Assembly (NCBI GenBank): GCA_963796485.1
Contig: CAWCLV010000006.1
Span: 186,001 to 250,000 of the forward strand
Length of the DNA: 64,000 bases
Reading direction: 5' to 3'
Source of the DNA: CAWCDJ01 sp963796485
Lineage (GTDB): Bacteria; Acidobacteriota; Terriglobia; Bryobacterales; Bryobacteraceae
Shown: positions 1 through 7,150 of the stretch, one piece after another
How the letters are laid out: each line of letters begins with the position of its first letter
How positions within the stretch are numbered: position 1 is the first letter of the stretch
Program-made: the position numbers and the translations under genes
The notes under the pieces: model-generated
The model's database searches: none
What the model saw: only the letters and a program-made list of their open reading frames with translations
Told to the model about the DNA's origin: nothing

Positions 1-104
1 AGCACCACCGTTGGACAGACACGCGTCTTCGTGGACGCAATGGAAGGTCCAGTCCCATAAGTCTTTGATAACTGGACGCAGTGGAACCAGTGGACGCGAA
101 AAGC

Positions 105-154
105 CGGGACTCATCCTCCGTTGGTCGAAGGTTCAAATCCTTCAGGGCCCACCA
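105..154 (+). pseudogene. 3' fragment of a tRNA, tRNA-Met(CAT)-like, with encoded CCA
   Basis: The stretch ends in a perfect T arm (GAAGG-TTCAAAT-CCTTC), a variable loop TGGTC, a 3' acceptor strand AGGGCCC and an encoded ACCA. Upstream, GGACTCAT resembles the anticodon side of an elongator tRNA-Met, but the expected AA after CAT is CC and the stem does not close. No 5' acceptor strand GGGCCCT and no D arm exist within 80 bases upstream, so a complete tRNA is absent. A 3' half of a tRNA with intact CCA is the usual attachment-site scar of a tRNA-targeting integrative element. Near-repeats of TGGACGCA/TGGACGCG at 33, 73 and 91 lie just to the left. The assignment to tRNA-Met is a recollection of family sequence and is less certain than the tRNA 3' half itself. 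Confidence 0.6.
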
Positions 155-272
155 ATTAAATCAACAGATTGGGCCTCATCGAAATCCCGAGTCATCTCGG
201 TTCACCCACCCTTTTTTCAGCGTCCGGCATCTCTTTCGGAACCACCGCCCCGGGTCCGTTCACCTGTGCCGG

Positions 273-353
273 TTATTTCTCCAGTTGTGCGGCGGCCAGC
301 TTCAGGTCGCGCGGGCTCACGATATCGATACGCCGGTAGACGGCTCTGCTAAG
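273..353 (-). pseudogene. C-terminal remnant of a tyrosine-recombinase (phage-type integrase)
   Basis: The minus strand encodes 26 sense codons followed by TAA. They contain AVYRRIDIVSPRDLK and then LAAAQLEK. This matches the characteristic tail of phage-type tyrosine integrases (pattern R-[ASV]-[VI]-[YF]-x-R-Y-x-I-V-S-x-x-D-L-x-x-A-A-x-x-L-E). The position of the nucleophilic tyrosine in that pattern is Ile here, so even a full protein would be inactive. Upstream the frame is closed by TGA at 354-356, which is also the stop of the BON-LysM gene. No integrase core (R-H-R-H/W box) is visible. Together with the tRNA 3' fragment 120 bases away, this suggests a decayed integration site. Confidence 0.55.
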
Positions 354-824
354 TCACTCCGGAATCACCAGGTTCTGACCGGGGCTTATCTTATTCGGGT
401 CGTGCAAGACATTTCTATTGGCGTTGAATATCTTGCCGTATTGGTTGGCGTCGCCATAAAACTGAAGACTAATTGACGACAGAGTATCCCCCGGCTTTAC
501 GGTGTAGCGCCTTTGGTTCTGCCCGCCGGTCGCCGCCGCTCCAGCGGTCATAGTAGCCGGCGACGGCTGCACTGCGGGCTGCGCTGCCGGCTGCTGCTGT
601 GAAACACTGATGTCGCAGATCAAATCGGAGAAACTGGTATCGATCAGTTTGATCTGGTCCCAGACTTTGTTTTTCGCCTCCGCCGACGGCGCCACGCCGC
701 GGATCAACAGCTTGGGGCCTTCCATATTGATGTTCTGTAATTTCACTTGAAGCTGCTGCATCAGGTTGATGGCCGGTTGATACTTCTGTTTGAGCCGGTC
801 GAATTCCTGGTTACTCTGCGCCAT
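354..824 (-). CDS. BON-LysM protein, Kbp/YgaU-like
   Basis: The 156-residue protein starts at an ATG preceded by GAGAGGAGACAAT, a good ribosome binding site; a longer upstream frame exists but reads as unstructured sequence. Residues about 22-75 resemble a BON domain (GPKLLIRGVAPSAEAKNKVW). Residues 76-105 are a Q/P/A-rich linker, and residues 107-155 are a LysM domain beginning YTVKPGDTLSSIS. Length and domain order match E. coli Kbp (YgaU), a cytoplasmic potassium-binding protein, and no signal peptide is visible. By family knowledge, LysM binds peptidoglycan or participates in K+ sensing; the actual role here is inference. The stop TGA is directly followed in the same frame by the integrase-like tail at 273-353. 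Confidence 0.8.
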   Translation of the reverse strand: MAQSNQEFDRLKQKYQPAINLMQQLQVKLQNINMEGPKLLIRGVAPSAEAKNKVWDQIKLIDTSFSDLICDISVSQQQPAAQPAVQPSPATMTAGAAATGGQNQRRYTVKPGDTLSSISLQFYGDANQYGKIFNANRNVLHDPNKISPGQNLVIPE

Positions 825-1006
825 ATTGTCTCCTCTCAGCCCGGGTGATGCGCCTTGCGCAGCGGCCGATCCATTTGAATCGCATTCGGACGCGGTCCGG
901 CGGCCATAAAACGAACGATTCGGCGGCCGTTCCGAAATCAACCGTCTCGCGGGCAATCGGTCAGACACGGGGTCGGGCTGCGGCTCGCGGCCGCACGCCC
1001 CACCGC

Positions 1007-1537
1007 TCAAGGCCGGAAGGTCACGCCGAAACGGAACTCGCCGAAGCCTCCCAGGTCCTGGCCGCCGGGGTAGCCTTTGAATTCGCCGCGCAAAGCCCAG
1101 CGCGGTCCCAACCAATAGTTCACGCCGGCGCCCAGGTTCAGATAAAGACCGCTCGTGCCCGAAATGCGCGCGCCGGAAACGCCGCCTACCAGGAATGGGT
1201 CCCATTCCTCGCGCCGCCTGCGCCGCGGACGGGTGAAATGATAAGTAAGATTCCCCGAGCCCAAAATCCCCACGTCGTTCTTGTGGATCGTGCCGATTTC
1301 GCCGCCGAGGTCGAGATGGTCGGTCAGGCTGAAGTCGAGCCCGATCCCAAAGCGCCCGGCACCCTCGAGCCTCTTGCCGAAGGTGACGCCTCCGTACACA
1401 AAACCGGAGTCCAGGGTCTGAGCGTGTGCGGTGCTGATCGCCGCCTGGCCAGACAGAAGCAGCACAATCACGGGGAGCATGCCGTGGCGGGCAACCCTTC
1501 GCGACACCCCCAGGGCAGAACTTCGTTTACGTTCCAT
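1007..1537 (-). CDS. small secreted outer-membrane beta-barrel protein
   Basis: The 176-residue protein has a long N-region and hydrophobic core (MLPVIVLLLSGQAAIS) with a likely cleavage after STAHA, residue 39. The mature part alternates hydrophobic and polar residues with many Gly and aromatics (FVYGGVTFGKRL, FGIGLDFSLTDHLDLGGEIG, LYLNLGAGVNYWLGPRWALR) and ends FRFGVTFRP. This is typical of 8-strand OmpA/OmpX-like barrels whose last residues form the beta-signal. CGGAGGGATAAACGTT before the ATG supplies the ribosome binding site. A basic run of six arginines (residues about 103-109) sits in a predicted loop. Function is unknown; the gene stands alone, divergent from the small gene at 1663. 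Confidence 0.65.
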   Translation of the reverse strand: MERKRSSALGVSRRVARHGMLPVIVLLLSGQAAISTAHAQTLDSGFVYGGVTFGKRLEGAGRFGIGLDFSLTDHLDLGGEIGTIHKNDVGILGSGNLTYHFTRPRRRRREEWDPFLVGGVSGARISGTSGLYLNLGAGVNYWLGPRWALRGEFKGYPGGQDLGGFGEFRFGVTFRP

Positions 1538-1662
1538 AACGTTTATCCCTCCGGAACAGTGAATCTATCCTTTGTTTCGTTCAGTACTTTCGTTTCAAGT
1601 ACCGGGTTGCTTGATTTACCGATATATATGTGATGAAATGCCAGATCATCGAGGTTTTAGCA

Positions 1663-1848
1663 ATGGCCAGCAGCGCACACGAAATGATCACGTCCGCCGG
1701 ATGGACCTATCGAATGAATGAGCGCGGATGGGTGATCTATCGCGACCCGAAGACCGGGACCTGGTACACCCGCGCGGACGCCCTGACGGCTTTGCGAGCT
1801 ACCCTCGATCCGGACCCGGCGGCCAGTGAAGCACACCCGGTCCGGTAA
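1663..1848 (+). CDS. small hypothetical protein (61 aa)
   Basis: This is a short reading frame of 61 codons. I chose the ATG at 1663 because TCGAGG lies about 9 bases upstream; an in-frame ATG pair at 1630 has no such site. The protein is hydrophilic with three Trp and three Tyr (AGWTYRMNERGWVIYRDP, TGTWYTRADAL), compact, with no membrane segment, cysteine or signal peptide. The repeated G-W-x-x-Y pattern suggests a small beta-rich fold. I do not recognise the family. It converges with the gene ending at 1858, only 9 bases away. Confidence 0.5.
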   Translation: MASSAHEMITSAGWTYRMNERGWVIYRDPKTGTWYTRADALTALRATLDPDPAASEAHPVR

Positions 1849-1857
1849 ACGGCCCGC

Positions 1858-2421
1858 CTAACGGCCAGTCGCCATTCCCATCCCCATAATTCCGAATGTT
1901 TGCAACGGCCGCGTGTCGCTCGTGAGCGTTTGTGTCACGCCAGTGGTCGTGTCGAACACCTCGAGCGTGGTCATTACGTTGCAGCGCGGACCGATCGGGA
2001 ACGCAATCCCCTGCTGCGGATTGCCGCTGCCGGTTGAAGGCATGGTTGTGGTGACCGGGTTGGTGCGGACCACGCCTCGAACGTCGGTTCGGCCCGCGGC
2101 TGATGTGACGTCGAGGAGCTTGATCTGCAGCGCGCCGGCGGCGCCCGGAGCCAGGTTGGCGATTTGCGACGATTTGATCGTCTTCCCCTGAGAATCCCAG
2201 AACTCCAGTTGCACGGCACAGGTCGGGGCCGCTGCTGCCGTCGCCGTCGGTGGCGTGCTGCTCATGTTCACTACGTTGAGTTGGGCGGTCTGCGATGATG
2301 CCAGGCCCGCCATGCCGGTGGAAACGGCGCTCAGGAAGGTGGGCGTCAGGGAAGTCTGGGCCGCGGCCCCGGAAACAAACAGCGCCATGAAGGCACACTG
2401 CGCCACATGGATTTTTCTCAT
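1858..2421 (-). CDS. secreted hypothetical protein, Ala/Thr-rich
   Basis: The 187-residue protein starts at an ATG with CTGGAGG about 10 bases upstream. Residues 1-21 form a signal peptide (MRKIHVAQCAFMALFVSGAA, cleavage near AAAQ). The mature protein is rich in Ala, Thr and Ser, has two Cys (in APTCAVQLEFW and IGPRCNVMTTLEV) that could form a disulfide, and has strand-like segments ending LEVFDTTTGVTQTL. The composition fits a beta-sandwich domain exposed outside the cytoplasm. The tail MGMGMATGR is unusually Gly/Met rich. No catalytic motif is seen and no family is recognised. Confidence 0.6.
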   Translation of the reverse strand: MRKIHVAQCAFMALFVSGAAAQTSLTPTFLSAVSTGMAGLASSQTAQLNVVNMSSTPPTATAAAAPTCAVQLEFWDSQGKTIKSSQIANLAPGAAGALQIKLLDVTSAAGRTDVRGVVRTNPVTTTMPSTGSGNPQQGIAFPIGPRCNVMTTLEVFDTTTGVTQTLTSDTRPLQTFGIMGMGMATGR

Positions 2422-2514
2422 TGAATGAAGCCTCCAGTGATCCGGCCGGGGACGCGGGGACCGGCTTCTCTCCATTCCATAATACCCGCGAATACGGTCC
2501 GCGGCGAGCGCGGG

Positions 2515-3219
2515 TCACCAACCCATCTGCGCCATCCGCTCCAGGATCTCCGTGCTGTAGCCGTTCATGCGTTCCGGACGGCGCTTGAGCGGGGCCGGCA
2601 GAATCGCCGCGAGCCGCGCGGCCTGCTGCCGCCTGACGCTCCGCGCCGCGGTGGCGTAGTAGTATTGCGACGCTGCTTCGGCCCCGTAGACCCCGGGACC
2701 CCATTCGACGACGTTGAGGTAAAGTTCCAGGATTCGCCGCTTGCCCAAGGCCAGTTCGGCTACGGGAACGAGCGTGAATTCCGCGCCTTTGCGCAGGAAC
2801 GACCGTCCCGTTCCAAAGAACAGGTTCTTCACCAGTTGTTGCGTGATGGTGGAAGCGCCGCGGACCCTTCCCCCGTCCAGGTCCTCCTGCGCCGCGGCCC
2901 GGATCTCGTGCCAGTCGAAGCCGTGGTGCTGGTAAAATCGCGCATCCTCGGCCGCGACCACCGCATGCTGCACGTCCGGCGAAATTCGCGCGAGCCCCGC
3001 GAAAACGTAACGCTTCCGGTACGGTTTCTTCCGGATCGACGCCTGCACACGCCGCTCGATTTGCACGGCCGTGAACGGCGGGTCGATTTTGCGCAGGGCT
3101 GCGATGATCATCGCCGCCAGCAGCCACGCAATCGCCAGAGCGGCGAGGCAACACCTGGCAATCCTCGCCGCGAGCGCCTTGAGGGTCGGCCTCCCAGGGC
3201 GGGAGTACGCTTTTTTCAC
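2515..3219 (-). CDS. mtgA: monofunctional biosynthetic peptidoglycan transglycosylase
   Basis: The 234-residue protein polymerises lipid II into glycan strands at the outer face of the inner membrane. One N-terminal membrane segment (residues about 22-41) is followed by a GT51 domain. Motif 1 is AAEDARFYQHHGFDW, with the catalytic glutamate at about residue 91. Motif 2 is GASTITQQLVKNLFF and motif 3 is KRRILELYLN. Length fits MtgA rather than a bifunctional penicillin-binding protein, since no transpeptidase domain follows. The downstream neighbour on the other side, the UxuA-like gene, ends 8 bases upstream on the same strand, so the two may be cotranscribed, although no functional link is obvious. 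Confidence 0.92.
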   Translation of the reverse strand: MKKAYSRPGRPTLKALAARIARCCLAALAIAWLLAAMIIAALRKIDPPFTAVQIERRVQASIRKKPYRKRYVFAGLARISPDVQHAVVAAEDARFYQHHGFDWHEIRAAAQEDLDGGRVRGASTITQQLVKNLFFGTGRSFLRKGAEFTLVPVAELALGKRRILELYLNVVEWGPGVYGAEAASQYYYATAARSVRRQQAARLAAILPAPLKRRPERMNGYSTEILERMAQMGW

Positions 3220-3227
3220 GAAGCCGG

Positions 3228-4382
3228 TTAGGCCCGGGCTTCCCGGTTGGCCCGGTCGCGGAGCGCGCGCATGTAGGCGATGGAGTACGCCAGAGTGGCC
3301 CGGTTGTACGCCTCGCCTCCGTTCGCCGGACCCATCCGCGGCAAGTGGTCGGGAATCACGATGCCGTCGTAATCCACATCCCGCAAGGCCTTCATGATCT
3401 TGTACATGTCGTAGTAGCCGTTATCCATGAAGGTTTCGATGAAATGCGGCAGAGGGGCGGAGACATTGCGGAAATGGATCTTGAAGATCTTCTTCTGCCC
3501 GCCGAAGTAGCGGATCATCTCCTCGGGATCTTTGCCGGTCAGCGCCTTGCCGCCTTCGAGCCAGCACCCGCAGCACAGGCAGAGGCCGACATTGGGGCTG
3601 TTGGCGATCTCCATGGCCCGCTTGTACCCTTCGAAGGTGCTGAAGATGCACCGCGGAACCCCGGCCAGCACCGGCGCGGGCGGGTCGTCCGGATGAATCC
3701 CGATCCTCACGCCCGCCTCTTCGGCCACGGGCACCACCTGCTTGATGAAGTAGGTGTAGTTCTCCCAGATCTCCTCTTTCGAAAAGACCCGGCCGTGGGA
3801 GAGCGGCTCTTTGTAGACCTTCCCGGCCCAGACGCCCTGCCGGTTGGGGCTCGAAAGGTCCAGTTCCCGCGTATCGCAGCCGCGCGTCTTGCCGCGCCCG
3901 CTGCTCCAGATTCCGTTGCCCATGTGGGCGTAGGTGGTGTAGTGAATGCCGGCCTTCCCGATATACCGGAGGTAGTTTTTGTATTCCTCGATTTTCTGGT
4001 CGCGCCCAGGAAGATTGAGCGTGACTTCCGGCATGTTGTGGAGGCTTCCGCTCGGGCCGACTCCGCTGCCGATGTTGTAGACCTTGACCCCGGCGGCTTC
4101 GTAGCGCTCGCGCATACGGGTGAAGCTCTCGGGATTGGCGGTTGCCGGCGTCGCCCCCAGGCTCACGTATTCCACGCCGATCTGCTGCAGGAACAGCAGG
4201 TCGTCATCCGTCGGATCGGCGCGGTATGACGTCGCTATTTTGATTCCCGGCGGGTTGGGGTGTACGGTTGCGGAACCCGTCTCCTGCGAAGCAAGAAAAG
4301 CCGCGGAGCCCAGGGCGCCGCCCAAAGCAATCTTGCCGAACTCCCTTCTTCCGGGGTTGAACTTTGGATTTTCACCTGCCAT
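3228..4382 (-). CDS. Tat-exported mannonate dehydratase (UxuA)-like TIM-barrel protein
   Basis: The 384-residue protein starts at an ATG preceded by GGGAGGCGAGTCA. Residues about 12-35 form a twin-arginine signal (GRREFGKIALGGALGSAAF). The rest resembles the UxuA/xylose-isomerase-like TIM-barrel superfamily: IGIHPDDPP is the metal-binding His/Asp region, VGLCLCCGCW replaces the usual cysteine/histidine segment, IHFRNV is the His-Arg pair, and DGIVIPDHLPRM is the C-terminal Asp-His metal site. Family members dehydrate D-mannonate to 2-keto-3-deoxygluconate in the cytoplasm, so export is unusual. An alternative is an exported sugar epimerase/isomerase or lyase. No uronate pathway neighbours (uxuB, uxaC) are nearby. 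Confidence 0.75.
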   Translation of the reverse strand: MAGENPKFNPGRREFGKIALGGALGSAAFLASQETGSATVHPNPPGIKIATSYRADPTDDDLLFLQQIGVEYVSLGATPATANPESFTRMRERYEAAGVKVYNIGSGVGPSGSLHNMPEVTLNLPGRDQKIEEYKNYLRYIGKAGIHYTTYAHMGNGIWSSGRGKTRGCDTRELDLSSPNRQGVWAGKVYKEPLSHGRVFSKEEIWENYTYFIKQVVPVAEEAGVRIGIHPDDPPAPVLAGVPRCIFSTFEGYKRAMEIANSPNVGLCLCCGCWLEGGKALTGKDPEEMIRYFGGQKKIFKIHFRNVSAPLPHFIETFMDNGYYDMYKIMKALRDVDYDGIVIPDHLPRMGPANGGEAYNRATLAYSIAYMRALRDRANREARA

Positions 4383-4518
4383 TGACTCGCCTCCCTTTGA
4401 AGGGGCCATTGTACTGCATTGCGACCGGGGGCTCCCGAATTTGCGTTTTTGTACTACTACCCATCCGGAACCGGTGGCACTTTTGCGACACGCGGTCCTG
4501 CCCCATAATCGAAAGCGG

Positions 4519-4947
4519 ATGAGCAGTTACTCTCAAATCTGGATCGACGACCTGTCGCTCGACCGGTATCGCCCCATGCTCCGGCTGCTCGCATCGGACG
4601 ATATCGGGTTTCTCGGCCGCACGCCCGGGTGCACTCCGCGGCGGGTTCGCAGCCTTCGGGCGAAGCGGAGCCGGATCCTGCGGGAGTACCTGCGGTCGCT
4701 TTCCGAAGATTTTCACAGGGTACTGCGGGCAAGCCGCGCCCAACTGGCGCATTCACCGGACGACCGCCCGGCTTTGGCGCTCGAACTTTTGAGGAGAGAG
4801 TGGCGGTTCCGCCGCGGCATGGCGGCGGTTCGGCTGCGCCTGGTACTTCACCGCTGGGGGCTGGCCGAAGTCGACCCGACCCCGCTGGTGTGGCTCTTCG
4901 AAGCGGCCCGGATCCGGCTGCACGATCTCGCGCCTTCCGCGGTTTAA
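4519..4947 (+). CDS. hypothetical protein, helical and Arg-rich (142 aa)
   Basis: The protein runs from an ATG at 4519 (GAAAGCGG just upstream is a weak ribosome site) to TAA at 4947. It is predicted largely alpha-helical and Arg/Leu-rich (RRVRSLRAKRSRILREYLRS, FRRGMAAVRLRLVLHRWG), with no signal peptide, cysteine pair or membrane segment. The first part, DDLSLDRYRPMLRLLASDD, is acidic and the middle strongly basic, which might suit nucleic-acid or ribosome contact, but that is a guess. The stop codon overlaps the convergent small gene at 4944-5120 by four bases. Confidence 0.55.
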   Translation: MSSYSQIWIDDLSLDRYRPMLRLLASDDIGFLGRTPGCTPRRVRSLRAKRSRILREYLRSLSEDFHRVLRASRAQLAHSPDDRPALALELLRREWRFRRGMAAVRLRLVLHRWGLAEVDPTPLVWLFEAARIRLHDLAPSAV

Positions 4948-5120
4948 GCCGCCGTGTTCTCCGTTTCCTGCTCCTCGTAGAAGTACTGCGTCACCTGCCG
5001 GCGCCACCACGCCCGGATGCTCAACGTCGCCGCGTGGATCGCTTCGTCGTGCTCCAGAAGACAGACCGGGCAGTAGTTTTCGCCGGTATCGGAATCCTCG
5101 AACGTCGTGAGTTCTTCCAT
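4944..5120 (-). CDS. small acidic protein with CPVC motif (58 aa)
   Basis: A 58-codon frame begins ATG GAA GAA CTC and ends TAA. The protein has one Cys-Pro-Val-Cys knuckle (GENYCPVCLLEHDE), a central basic helix with two Trp (TLSIRAWWRRQV) and an acidic tail (YEEQETENTAA). A single CPxC knuckle is half of a zinc ribbon; dimerisation or partner binding could complete the site. The frame uses codons like neighbouring genes and overlaps the convergent gene by four bases, as is common for real genes in this compact genome. Its family is not recognised and it is short enough that automatic calls may miss it. Confidence 0.5.
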   Translation of the reverse strand: MEELTTFEDSDTGENYCPVCLLEHDEAIHAATLSIRAWWRRQVTQYFYEEQETENTAA

Positions 5121-5226
5121 AGGTTCAGAGGTTAGCCCCCGGGCAGGGCCGCCGCAAGACCGCAGAAGTAAACGTTATCCTACAGACTTCCGTTACGGTA
5201 CTTTCCCGGCTATCGGATATACAAAA

Positions 5227-6585
5227 CTACAGTATGTAGCGGCTAAGGTCCTGGTCCTTCACGATGTCGGCGAGCTGCTTGCGGACGTAGTTCGCGTCCA
5301 CCCGGACCGTTTTCTTCTTCAGGTCCGGGCCCTCGAAGGAGACTTCCTCCAGCAGCTTTTCCATGATCGTATGGAGCCGCCGGGCGCCGATGTTTTCCGC
5401 CCGCTCGTTGACGGAAGCCGCGAATTTCGCCACTTCCTCCAGCGCATCGTCGGTCAGCACCAGCTTGATCCCCTCCGTCTCCAGCAGCGCCGTGTACTGC
5501 TTCGCCAGCGCGTTCTTCGGCTCTTTGAGGATGCGGATGAAATCTTCCACCGAGAGCGACTTCAGCTCGACGCGGATGGGAAACCGGCCCTGCAGCTCCG
5601 GAATCATGTCGCTCGGTTTGGAGACGTGGAAAGCCCCCGCGGCGATGAACAGGATGTGGTCCGTCCGCACGAAACCGTAGCGCGTATTTACGGTCGTGCC
5701 TTCCACGATCGGCAGAATGTCGCGCTGCACGCCTTCCCGGCTGACGTCCGGACCGTGCCCGCTCTCCCGCCCGGCGATTTTGTCGATTTCGTCCAGGAAG
5801 ATGATCCCGCTCGATTCCACGCGCTCCAGCGCGACCCGGGTCACCTGGTCCATGTCGATGAGCTTCTGCTCCTCTTCCTGCACCAGGTAATCCAGCGCCT
5901 CGGCCACCCGCATTTTGCGGCGGCGCGTCTTCTGGCCGAAGAGATTGGGCAGCATGTCCTTCAGGTTGATGCCCATCTCCTCGATCCCGGCATTGGTCGT
6001 TACTTCGAGCGTCGGCCCGCGGTCCTTGATGTCGAGTTCCACCAGCCGTTCGTCGAGTTTTCCCTCACGCAGCCGCTCACGGAGCTTTTCGCGTGTCCGC
6101 TCCGCGCTCTCGCTGGGCTCCGGTTGGGGAGGCATCAGCAGGTCGAGCAGCCGCTCCTCGGCGTTCGATTCCGCGCGATCCGCCACTTCGTCCAGCCGCT
6201 CTTCCCGGACCATGTCGATGGAGATGTCCACCAGATCGCGGATCATCGATTCCACATCGCGGCCCACGTACCCGACCTCGGTGAACTTGCTGGCTTCGAC
6301 TTTCAGGAACGGGGAATTCGAGAGCTTCGCAAGCCGCCGCGCCAGTTCGGTTTTGCCGACGCCGGTGGGGCCGATCATGAGGATATTCTTGGGCATCACC
6401 TCTTCCGCCATCTCCGGCGCGAGTTTCTGCCGGCGGATGCGGTTGCGCAGGGCGATGGCCACCGCGCGTTTGGCTTCGGCCTGCCCCACCACGTGCTTGT
6501 CCAGTTCGCGCACGATTTCCCGAGGCGTCAGTTCGTCCAAAATCGGTCCTTCGTCCACAGACTGCCCGGGCAAATAGATCACCAT
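5227..6585 (-). CDS. hslU: ATP-dependent protease ATPase subunit HslU
   Basis: The 452-residue AAA+ unfoldase feeds substrates into the HslV peptidase. Visible motifs are the HslU N-terminal segment LTPREIVRELDKHVVGQ, Walker A GPTGVGKTELARRLA (residues about 71-85), the pore loop GYVGRDVE, the Walker B/sensor region IIFLDEIDKIA, sensor 1 ILFIAAGAFHVSKPSD, and the arginine/sensor 2 box ENIGARRLHTIMEKLLE. The C-terminus RYIL is the conserved tail that docks into HslV. The I-domain (residues about 110-240) is full length. It starts 4 bases after hslV on the same strand, so the two are translationally close and probably cotranscribed. Confidence 0.97.
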   Translation of the reverse strand: MVIYLPGQSVDEGPILDELTPREIVRELDKHVVGQAEAKRAVAIALRNRIRRQKLAPEMAEEVMPKNILMIGPTGVGKTELARRLAKLSNSPFLKVEASKFTEVGYVGRDVESMIRDLVDISIDMVREERLDEVADRAESNAEERLLDLLMPPQPEPSESAERTREKLRERLREGKLDERLVELDIKDRGPTLEVTTNAGIEEMGINLKDMLPNLFGQKTRRRKMRVAEALDYLVQEEEQKLIDMDQVTRVALERVESSGIIFLDEIDKIAGRESGHGPDVSREGVQRDILPIVEGTTVNTRYGFVRTDHILFIAAGAFHVSKPSDMIPELQGRFPIRVELKSLSVEDFIRILKEPKNALAKQYTALLETEGIKLVLTDDALEEVAKFAASVNERAENIGARRLHTIMEKLLEEVSFEGPDLKKKTVRVDANYVRKQLADIVKDQDLSRYIL

Positions 6586-6589
6586 CGCT

Positions 6590-7129
6590 TTACTCCAGTT
6601 CCTCGTAGGTCACTTGGTCGTTGGTATAGATGCAGGTCTTGCCGGCAATCAGCATGGCCTCTTCCGCAATCCGCTTCGCCGAGAGCTTGGTATTGCGCAT
6701 CAGCGCCGTTGCCGCGGAAAGTGCGAATGGACCGCCGGAACCGATCGCCGCCACGCCCTCGTCCGGTTCGATCACGTCTCCGTTGCCGCTGACCAGGTAG
6801 GTGCTCTGGGCGTCCGCCACCAGCAACAGCGCTTCCAGGTGCCGCAGGGCCCGGTCGGTACGCCAGTCCTTCGCCAGTTCCACCACGGAGCGCGAAAGGT
6901 TGCCGTTGAACTGTTCGAGCTTGGCCTCGAAGCGCGAAAACAGCGCGAAGGCGTCGGCTGTGGATCCGGCGAAGCCCGCCAGGATCTTGTCATTGTAAAG
7001 GCGCCGGAGCTTCTTCGCGGTCGCTTTCAGCACTTCCTGCCCGAGCGTGACCTGCCCGTCCCCGGCCATCACGACTTTCTTATCCCGGCGGACACAGATC
7101 ACCGTCGTAGACCGTATTCGTTCTCTCAT
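6590..7129 (-). CDS. hslV: ATP-dependent protease peptidase subunit HslV
   Basis: The 179-residue proteasome-like threonine peptidase forms a double hexamer capped by HslU. The short propeptide MRERIRS precedes TTVICVRRDKKVVMAGDGQ, so Thr8 is the likely mature N-terminal nucleophile. The conserved AGDGQVTLG and FAGSTADAFALFSRFE motifs and GSGGPFALSAATAL follow. The C-terminus EELE matches the family. It precedes hslU by 4 bases. A TAAAAT element lies 18 bases upstream of the ATG, just beyond the end of the exchanger gene, and might be a -10 box for an internal promoter. Confidence 0.97.
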   Translation of the reverse strand: MRERIRSTTVICVRRDKKVVMAGDGQVTLGQEVLKATAKKLRRLYNDKILAGFAGSTADAFALFSRFEAKLEQFNGNLSRSVVELAKDWRTDRALRHLEALLLVADAQSTYLVSGNGDVIEPDEGVAAIGSGGPFALSAATALMRNTKLSAKRIAEEAMLIAGKTCIYTNDQVTYEELE

Positions 7130-7150
7130 TGTTGTTCGTGTGACCCTATT

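Noticed and set aside
1..60. Open frame from the left edge ending TAA, possible C-terminus of a gene.
   Set aside because: Only 19 codons are visible, with no recognisable motif or family.
1..154. Possible tmRNA 3' end.
   Set aside because: The T arm is tRNA-like, but no tag reading frame, no pseudoknots and no tmRNA-type 5' end are within the visible sequence.
105..154. Group I intron-split tRNA.
   Set aside because: The 3' exon would begin in the anticodon loop, but there is no intron core or terminal G pattern upstream.
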